In this document: positions 59,624 through 64,000 of the stretch, piece by piece
Layout of the letters: every line of letters starts with the position of its first letter
Numbering within the stretch: position 1 is the stretch's first letter
Assembly: GCF_052180275.1 (NCBI RefSeq)
Contig: NZ_CP197465.1
Coordinates: 6,262,001-6,326,000, forward strand
DNA from: Kumtagia sp052180275
GTDB taxonomy: Bacteria; Pseudomonadota; Alphaproteobacteria; Rhizobiales; Rhizobiaceae
DNA length: 64,000 bases
Direction: 5' to 3'
The notes under the pieces: model-generated
What the model was told of the DNA's origin: nothing
What the model saw: only the letters and a program-made list of their open reading frames with translations
The model's database searches: none
Position numbers and translations under genes: made by a program

Positions 59624-60391
59624 TCAATCTTTGCGACGGAGCCACTCGCAGACTGTCTCCGCGAAATAGTCCGCACTTTGATACGGTACGAAGTGTGCGG
59701 CGTCCTCGGCGATCAGCAACTCGCTTTGCGGCAGGAGCGCTTGAACGGCGCGGGCATTTTCCAGCGGCAGCAGGACATCGTAGCGCCCGGCGACGAGCAG
59801 GGTGGGGCAACGGACGGCTTTCAGGCAATCGGTCGCATCGGCGTTCGCCGCGCTGAGCGTCGACAGCGCATAGGCGCGTGCGTCCTGAGCCTCGAACTTG
59901 CGGTAGTAGCGGTCGTAGCGCGCATCCATCGGCTGGCTGAGGAAGGCGCGCTCCACGGCGGCGGGCAATATGGCTGATATGCCGTCCCGTGCGACGACAG
60001 CGGCCCGCTCGGTCAGCATAAGCCTAGCCTGCGGCGAACTGCGCGGGGTCGGGTTGGCGAGGACAAGGGCGGCGGTCGACGCAGGATAGCCGCCGGCATA
60101 GGCGGCGGCAGCCATGGTGCCGACCGCGCAGCCGACCGGGACGACACGCCGGATACCGAGATGCAAGCGCAGGGCTTCGAGATCGCCGGCATAATCGGCA
60201 AGGGACGGCGGTTCCGCCGTTGCGAACGACTTGCCGCTGCACCTCAGGTCGCAGGCGACCGTGGTGAAACGGCCGCCGATCTTTTCCACGAAATCGTCCC
60301 AGAAGCTGAGATCGGCGCCAAGCGGATGGATCAGGAGCAGCGCAAGATCACGGTCCCCACCCTTGACCTGGTGATTCAAAATTTCGGTCAT
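59624..60391 (-). CDS. Alpha/beta hydrolase with cysteine nucleophile
   Basis: 255 residues of the enol-lactonase/deformylase-like alpha/beta hydrolase type. The nucleophile elbow reads PVGCAVGTMAA, so the normal serine is C88; the aspartate (AGRYDVLLP) and histidine (EDAAHFVPY) remain. Cys triads occur in dienelactone hydrolase-like enzymes. It follows the NicX/M29-like gene (54-base gap) and probably acts on its product. The 218 bases between it and the cold-shock gene hold no gene I can identify. Confidence 0.84.
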   Translation of the reverse strand: MTEILNHQVKGGDRDLALLLIHPLGADLSFWDDFVEKIGGRFTTVACDLRCSGKSFATAEPPSLADYAGDLEALRLHLGIRRVVPVGCAVGTMAAAAYAGGYPASTAALVLANPTPRSSPQARLMLTERAAVVARDGISAILPAAVERAFLSQPMDARYDRYYRKFEAQDARAYALSTLSAANADATDCLKAVRCPTLLVAGRYDVLLPLENARAVQALLPQSELLIAEDAAHFVPYQSADYFAETVCEWLRRKD

Positions 60392-60445
60392 CGACGAGGC
60401 CGTCTCTTCGCTGCTGGAATGGAAGGCCTGCCGGCCCTGCCCTCC

Positions 60446-61510
60446 TTAGTGGGTCTCGCTTTCGATCGGAACCAGGATACGGCCGTTGTCGATGCGCTTT
60501 ACGCCGTCGACATAGAGCGTCGGCTCGAGGATGACACCGTCCATGTGGATCTTCGACATGATGGAGCCGCCGACATCGACATTGGTGCCTAGGCCGAAAT
60601 GCAGCGTGCCCATGATGTTCTTGTCCTCGCGCTGGATGCCGCGGATGACGGCCTTGGCGTTGACGCCGACCGAGGCTTCGGCCGGGCACATATAGGCGTT
60701 GTCGTCACCGTAGGTGGCGAGGAAGTCGCGGAGGATGCGGGCATCCGAGCCGCCTTCGATGTCGGTGACGCGGCCGTCCTTCACGGTCAGCTCGATCGGG
60801 CTGCTGAGGCGGCCGAGATGGTGCATCGTCAGGTCGATGACCAGCTTGCCGTTGCCGGTGCCTTCGGTCGGGGCGACATTGAACTCGCCGGTCGGGTAGA
60901 GATAATAATAGAGCTTGCCGGCCGGCCGGTTCTCGTCCTTCTGGAAATTGATGATCTTGTAGGGATCGAAGCTGTCGGACGGCAGCGGCGGGATCCAGAT
61001 CTTGTTCTCTACGCTGTAGGTGAAGTCGGTGCCGTGTTTGGAGGTCACCCGGCACATCTTGGCGTCCTCGCCGAAGACGCGCTTGCCGACATAGTGCTTG
61101 CGCACCGCGATCTGCTTCATGTCGTCGGTGATGGCGCCTGACTGGAGCCATTCGAGCTGCATCCCGCCGTCGAGGCAGATGGACGGAATGCCGGCTTCCA
61201 TCGAACGCAGGCTGGCCGCGCAATGCAGCATGCCGGTCGACGAGACGAGAATGTTGACGTCGGACTTCATCATGGCTTCGCACACCGCGGCCGGCGGGTC
61301 GTAGTAGTCCGCCGGACGCCGCGGGAAGAGGCAGAGCGTCGCATCGGCGCCGATATCCGCCAGGATCGTCATGATCGCCTGCCAGACGCGGGGGTCATGC
61401 TCGGTATCGGAGAGCACGAGGACGCGCTGGCCTTCCTTGATGTTGCGGACAAGCGGACGGCGCAAATGCTCCAGGGTTCCGCTGATGAGACCACTTGATG
61501 CAGCCGCCAT
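60446..61510 (-). CDS. NicX/M29 aminopeptidase-like metalloprotein
   Basis: 354 residues in the family that contains M29 aminopeptidases and 2,5-dihydroxypyridine 5,6-dioxygenase (NicX). The C-terminal metal site is visible: CPAEASVGVN (Glu), TLHFGLGTN (His) and SKIHMDGVI (His-x-Asp). Length equals that of NicX (about 350). The nearby hydrolase supports ring-cleavage catabolism of an N-heterocycle or aromatic, but peptidase function cannot be excluded. Confidence 0.75.
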   Translation of the reverse strand: MAAASSGLISGTLEHLRRPLVRNIKEGQRVLVLSDTEHDPRVWQAIMTILADIGADATLCLFPRRPADYYDPPAAVCEAMMKSDVNILVSSTGMLHCAASLRSMEAGIPSICLDGGMQLEWLQSGAITDDMKQIAVRKHYVGKRVFGEDAKMCRVTSKHGTDFTYSVENKIWIPPLPSDSFDPYKIINFQKDENRPAGKLYYYLYPTGEFNVAPTEGTGNGKLVIDLTMHHLGRLSSPIELTVKDGRVTDIEGGSDARILRDFLATYGDDNAYMCPAEASVGVNAKAVIRGIQREDKNIMGTLHFGLGTNVDVGGSIMSKIHMDGVILEPTLYVDGVKRIDNGRILVPIESETH

Positions 61511-61674
61511 TGGTCGTGCTCCTTGATATGATCAAAATTCGAGTTAGTGTCGACATTTAGCTTAGGAGTGTCAAGCGACGTTTGGATTCGCATTGAGAAA
61601 AATAGTCGTTTTTCTCTTACCAAACATCGTCTTACAGTATCCGAGCGCAATCAACGACTTCCAATATGGGATAA

Positions 61675-61708
61675 TCTGTCGACTTTTCTCTGATCGAAAA
61701 TCGACAGA
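61675..61708. promoter_or_regulatory. Inverted repeat in the NicX-like promoter region
   Basis: TCTGTCGA and TCGACAGA form perfect 8-base arms around 18 bases, in the AT-rich 259-base gap between the two right-end operons. Spacing suits a regulator-binding site; no regulator gene is visible in the window. Nothing else recognisable lies in this gap. Confidence 0.35.
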
Positions 61709-61769
61709 AACCGCGCCGGAGTAACCAGGCACCGGTGACGGACCGACAGTTTGCGGTGCGTGGAGAAGA

Positions 61770-62552
61770 CTAGGCCGCGGCCTCTCCGATCGTTTCGCCC
61801 GAGAGAAACCTCTTTATCGCGTCGGCAAACAGATGCGGGCATTCGACCTGCATCATGTGCGGCGTATCCGGCAGCACGAGGAGCCGGGCGTCGGGAATGC
61901 GCCGGGCGATCTCGGCGAGTGTGGCCGGCGGGGAAGCCGGATCGAGCGCGCCGGCGATGCTGAGCGTCCGCAGACGGATTTCATGCAGGCGCGGCGCGGT
62001 ATCGATGTGGCTGATCGCTTGCCAAGCGCTGTTCCATGCCTGCGGATCGGTCGTCAGCAGCCGGTCGCGGATCGCGTCCGCGCCGCCGTCGGCGATGAAG
62101 CCCGGCGTGAACCAGCGTTGCAATGTCTCGGCGACCTGGGAGGCCATGCCATGCTCCACCGCCGCCCGGCCGCGTGCCGAGAGCGCAATTCTGCCGGCAT
62201 CCGGCAAGGTGCAGGGGCAGCCGGCGAGAACAAGGCTGGTCATGCTTCGGGGATAGGTGAGCGCGAAGGCCTGCGCCACCATACCGCCGAAGGAGAGGCC
62301 GACCACGGCGGTCGGCGCGAAATCGAGCTTGGCGACGAGATCATGCACATCGGCGGCGTAGTCGGCCAATTCCATTCCCGGATTGACGGCTGGCGAGGCA
62401 CCATGTCCGCGCAGGTCCACTCTCAGCACCCGAAAGTCGGGGGAAAGTCGTTCCACCACCGCATCCCATGAGGTCAGGTCGATGCCGACGGGATGCAGCA
62501 GCAGAACCCTGGCGGCGCCGCTCGCGCCTTCCAGCACATGATTGAGCCTCAC
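61770..62552 (-). CDS. Alpha/beta hydrolase (enol-lactonase-like)
   Basis: 260 residues from GTG 62552 (GGGGAG six bases upstream); the longer frame upstream is the antisense-shifted shadow of the TPP enzyme gene. Oxyanion loop LLLHPVGIDLTSW, nucleophile VVGLSFGGMVAQ (serine), aspartate AGALDPASPP and histidine DTPHMMQVE are all in place. Its beginning lies 20 bases past the TPP-enzyme stop, so the two form one operon. Confidence 0.84.
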   Translation of the reverse strand: MRLNHVLEGASGAARVLLLHPVGIDLTSWDAVVERLSPDFRVLRVDLRGHGASPAVNPGMELADYAADVHDLVAKLDFAPTAVVGLSFGGMVAQAFALTYPRSMTSLVLAGCPCTLPDAGRIALSARGRAAVEHGMASQVAETLQRWFTPGFIADGGADAIRDRLLTTDPQAWNSAWQAISHIDTAPRLHEIRLRTLSIAGALDPASPPATLAEIARRIPDARLLVLPDTPHMMQVECPHLFADAIKRFLSGETIGEAAA

Positions 62553-62572
62553 GACGATCTCCCCGGCTGCCG

Positions 62573-64000
62573 TCAGGTGCTGTAATTCGTGAAATTGGCC
62601 GTTCCCGAGCGGGCGCGCCAATCTGTCACCACATTGACGATCGCCGTCTGGCCGCGTTCGACAGCCTGGGCGGCGCGTTCGAGCGCCGGCCGGATGCCGT
62701 CCGGCTCCTCGACATATTCGCCATGGCAGCCGAAGGCCTCGCCCATCAGGTCGAAGCGGGTGTAGCCGAGGTTGCGGCCGGGCTTCTTCTGGTCCGGGTC
62801 GGCGGTCCAGCCACCATTCAGGCTGATGACGATCAACAGCGGCAGCTTGTGGCGCACCGCGGTGTCGATCTCCATCGCGTTGAGGCCGAACGATCCGTCG
62901 CCATGCAGCACCAGCACCTTGCTGTCCGGGCTCGCCGCCTTGGCCCCAACGCCAAAGGGCAGACCGACGCCCATCGTGCCGAAGGGGCCGGAATTCAGCC
63001 GATGGCCCGGCATGAAGCTTGGGATCGACTGGCGGCCGTAATTGAGGATCTCCTGACCGTCGACGCAGAGGATCGTATCGCGATCGATGAAGTCGCGGAT
63101 CTCCTTGCAGAGGCGCAGCGGATGGATCGGCACCTGGTCCGTGGCCAGCGAAGCCTCGTGCTTGGGCAGCTTGGCCTTTTCGGTGGCGGCCAGTTTTTCG
63201 CGCCATTCGGCATAGTTGTCCGCGATGTTGCCGCCGATCGCGTTGCCCAACTGTTCAAGCGCCGTGCGCGCATCGGCGACGATACCGAGGGCGAGCCGCA
63301 GCGAACCCTCGATTTCCGCCGCATCGATGTCGATCCGCACCAGTTTTGCGCTGGCGGAGAAACGCGGCGGCTCGGCATGGGAGACCACATAGTTCAGCCG
63401 GGTGCCGACGACGATGACGAGGTCGGCTTCCTTGAAGGCCTGCGAACGGGCCTGGGCGAAGAAGAACGGGTGATCTTCCGGAATGACGCCGCGTCCCTGC
63501 GGCGTGGTGTAGAAGGGAATGCCCGACGCATCGACGAAGCGATGCAAGGCCTCGGACGCTTCGGACCAGAGTATGCCGCTGCCGGTGACCAGCACGGGAC
63601 GCTTGGCTTCCCGAATCATGCCCGCGAGCTTTTCGATGCTGGCCGGATCGGCGCCGGGGCGCAGCGTCTCCGGCTGCGGGACCGGGCGGAAGATGCCTTC
63701 CTCCTCGACATCGGCGTAAAGCACGTCGCCGGGCAGATCGAGATAGACAGGACCCGGCTTGCCGGAGCGCGCCATGCGGAAGGCGCGGGCGACATATTCG
63801 GGAATGCGCCGCGCGTCATAGACGCGCTCGGCGAATTTTGTCACCGGCTTCATGATCTCGAGCTGGTCGACCTCCTGGAAGGCGCCCTTGGCGTACTGGC
63901 CGACGGGCGCCGCGCCGCCGAAAGCCACGACCGGCGCGCAGTCGACCAGCGCGTGGGCAAGGCCGGTGGTGAAATTGATGGTGCCGGGGCCGGAGGCGGC
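62573..64000 (-). CDS. Thiamine-diphosphate-dependent enzyme (acetolactate synthase/oxalyl-CoA decarboxylase type), 5' end off window
   Basis: The frame is open to the right edge and already shows SGPGTINFTTGLAHAL and FGGAAPVGQYAKGAFQEVDQ from the pyrimidine-binding domain, a central domain with VLVTGSGILWSE and VIVVGTRLNYVVSHAEP, and the diphosphate-binding motif HGDGSFGLNAMEIDTAVR ending in SLNGGW. The catalytic-glutamate region lies outside the window. It could be a 2-hydroxyacyl-CoA lyase, oxalyl-CoA decarboxylase or related carboligase. Confidence 0.88.
   Translation of the reverse strand, partial: AASGPGTINFTTGLAHALVDCAPVVAFGGAAPVGQYAKGAFQEVDQLEIMKPVTKFAERVYDARRIPEYVARAFRMARSGKPGPVYLDLPGDVLYADVEEEGIFRPVPQPETLRPGADPASIEKLAGMIREAKRPVLVTGSGILWSEASEALHRFVDASGIPFYTTPQGRGVIPEDHPFFFAQARSQAFKEADLVIVVGTRLNYVVSHAEPPRFSASAKLVRIDIDAAEIEGSLRLALGIVADARTALEQLGNAIGGNIADNYAEWREKLAATEKAKLPKHEASLATDQVPIHPLRLCKEIRDFIDRDTILCVDGQEILNYGRQSIPSFMPGHRLNSGPFGTMGVGLPFGVGAKAASPDSKVLVLHGDGSFGLNAMEIDTAVRHKLPLLIVISLNGGWTADPDQKKPGRNLGYTRFDLMGEAFGCHGEYVEEPDGIRPALERAAQAVERGQTAIVNVVTDWRARSGTANFTNYST

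Noticed and set aside
62553..63206. N-terminal extension of the 61770 hydrolase
   Set aside because: This part of the frame is out-of-frame translation of the TPP enzyme gene; the hydrolase has its own GTG start and ribosome site.
1..64000. CRISPR arrays, insertion-sequence transposases, rRNA genes
   Set aside because: No regularly spaced repeats, no recognisable transposase reading frame and no rRNA sequence were seen.

Overview
The window looks like chromosome of a Phyllobacteriaceae rhizobium (Mesorhizobium or a close relative). The GC content is high, the gene families are typical of that group, rpmH-rnpA-yidC are in their usual order, the intergenic palindromes are of rhizobial type, and there is a triple-hairpin small RNA of the alphaproteobacterial CCUCCUCCC ('cuckoo') kind. 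This is inferred from sequence style and not from any database search.

Left part (1-15.4 kb): a truncated AAA/LuxR-type regulator and a divergent DUF4242 protein come first. They are followed by an unusual signalling cluster. A SLOG-like/class III cyclase protein, an RsbW-type kinase and an RsbV-type STAS protein run forward (2947-4958). Two divergent arms leave a shared promoter near 10.6 kb. The leftward arm encodes a small membrane sensor, a sensor-HAMP-MFS fusion, a periplasmic binding protein, a GNAT enzyme and an alanine racemase-like protein. The rightward arm encodes a second small sensor, a second sensor-HAMP-MFS-like fusion and a sensor-HAMP-SpoIIE phosphatase. The four small sensor domains share one motif, so the arms look like a mirrored duplication feeding a partner-switching module. 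This is the best candidate for an undescribed system.

Middle part (15.4-31 kb): DNA repair glycosylase, small acidic protein, RIME-like repeat, EmrAB-type efflux pump with a divergent TetR and clear operators, engB, and a cassette (CatB-like acyltransferase, DUF1772, NmrA-like, TetR, M23 peptidase) lying between yidC and engB. Then come yidC, rnpA, rpmH with its promoter, a histidine kinase and tRNA-Arg(ACG).

Right part (31-58.5 kb): a mosaic sugar and organic-acid catabolic region. It holds a DapA-like lyase, two tandem GntR regulators, prpBC with an N-terminally truncated prpD, a GMC oxidoreductase, a tightly overlapping six-gene carbohydrate operon (PfkB kinase, GatZ/KbaZ, Gfo/Idh, isomerase, hydrolase, Rpe-like epimerase) with a divergent LacI regulator, an FrcBCA-like ABC importer, a SorC regulator, a LacD-like aldolase, a ROK/P-loop double kinase, an AGE epimerase, a cupin and several SDRs. 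At least five broken gene remnants lie in it, so it has been rearranged repeatedly. The sRNA and a double cold-shock-domain gene close this block.

Right end (59.6-64 kb): two small leftward operons for probable aromatic or heterocyclic acid breakdown: a NicX/M29-like protein with an alpha/beta hydrolase, and a thiamine-diphosphate enzyme (cut by the window edge) with another alpha/beta hydrolase.
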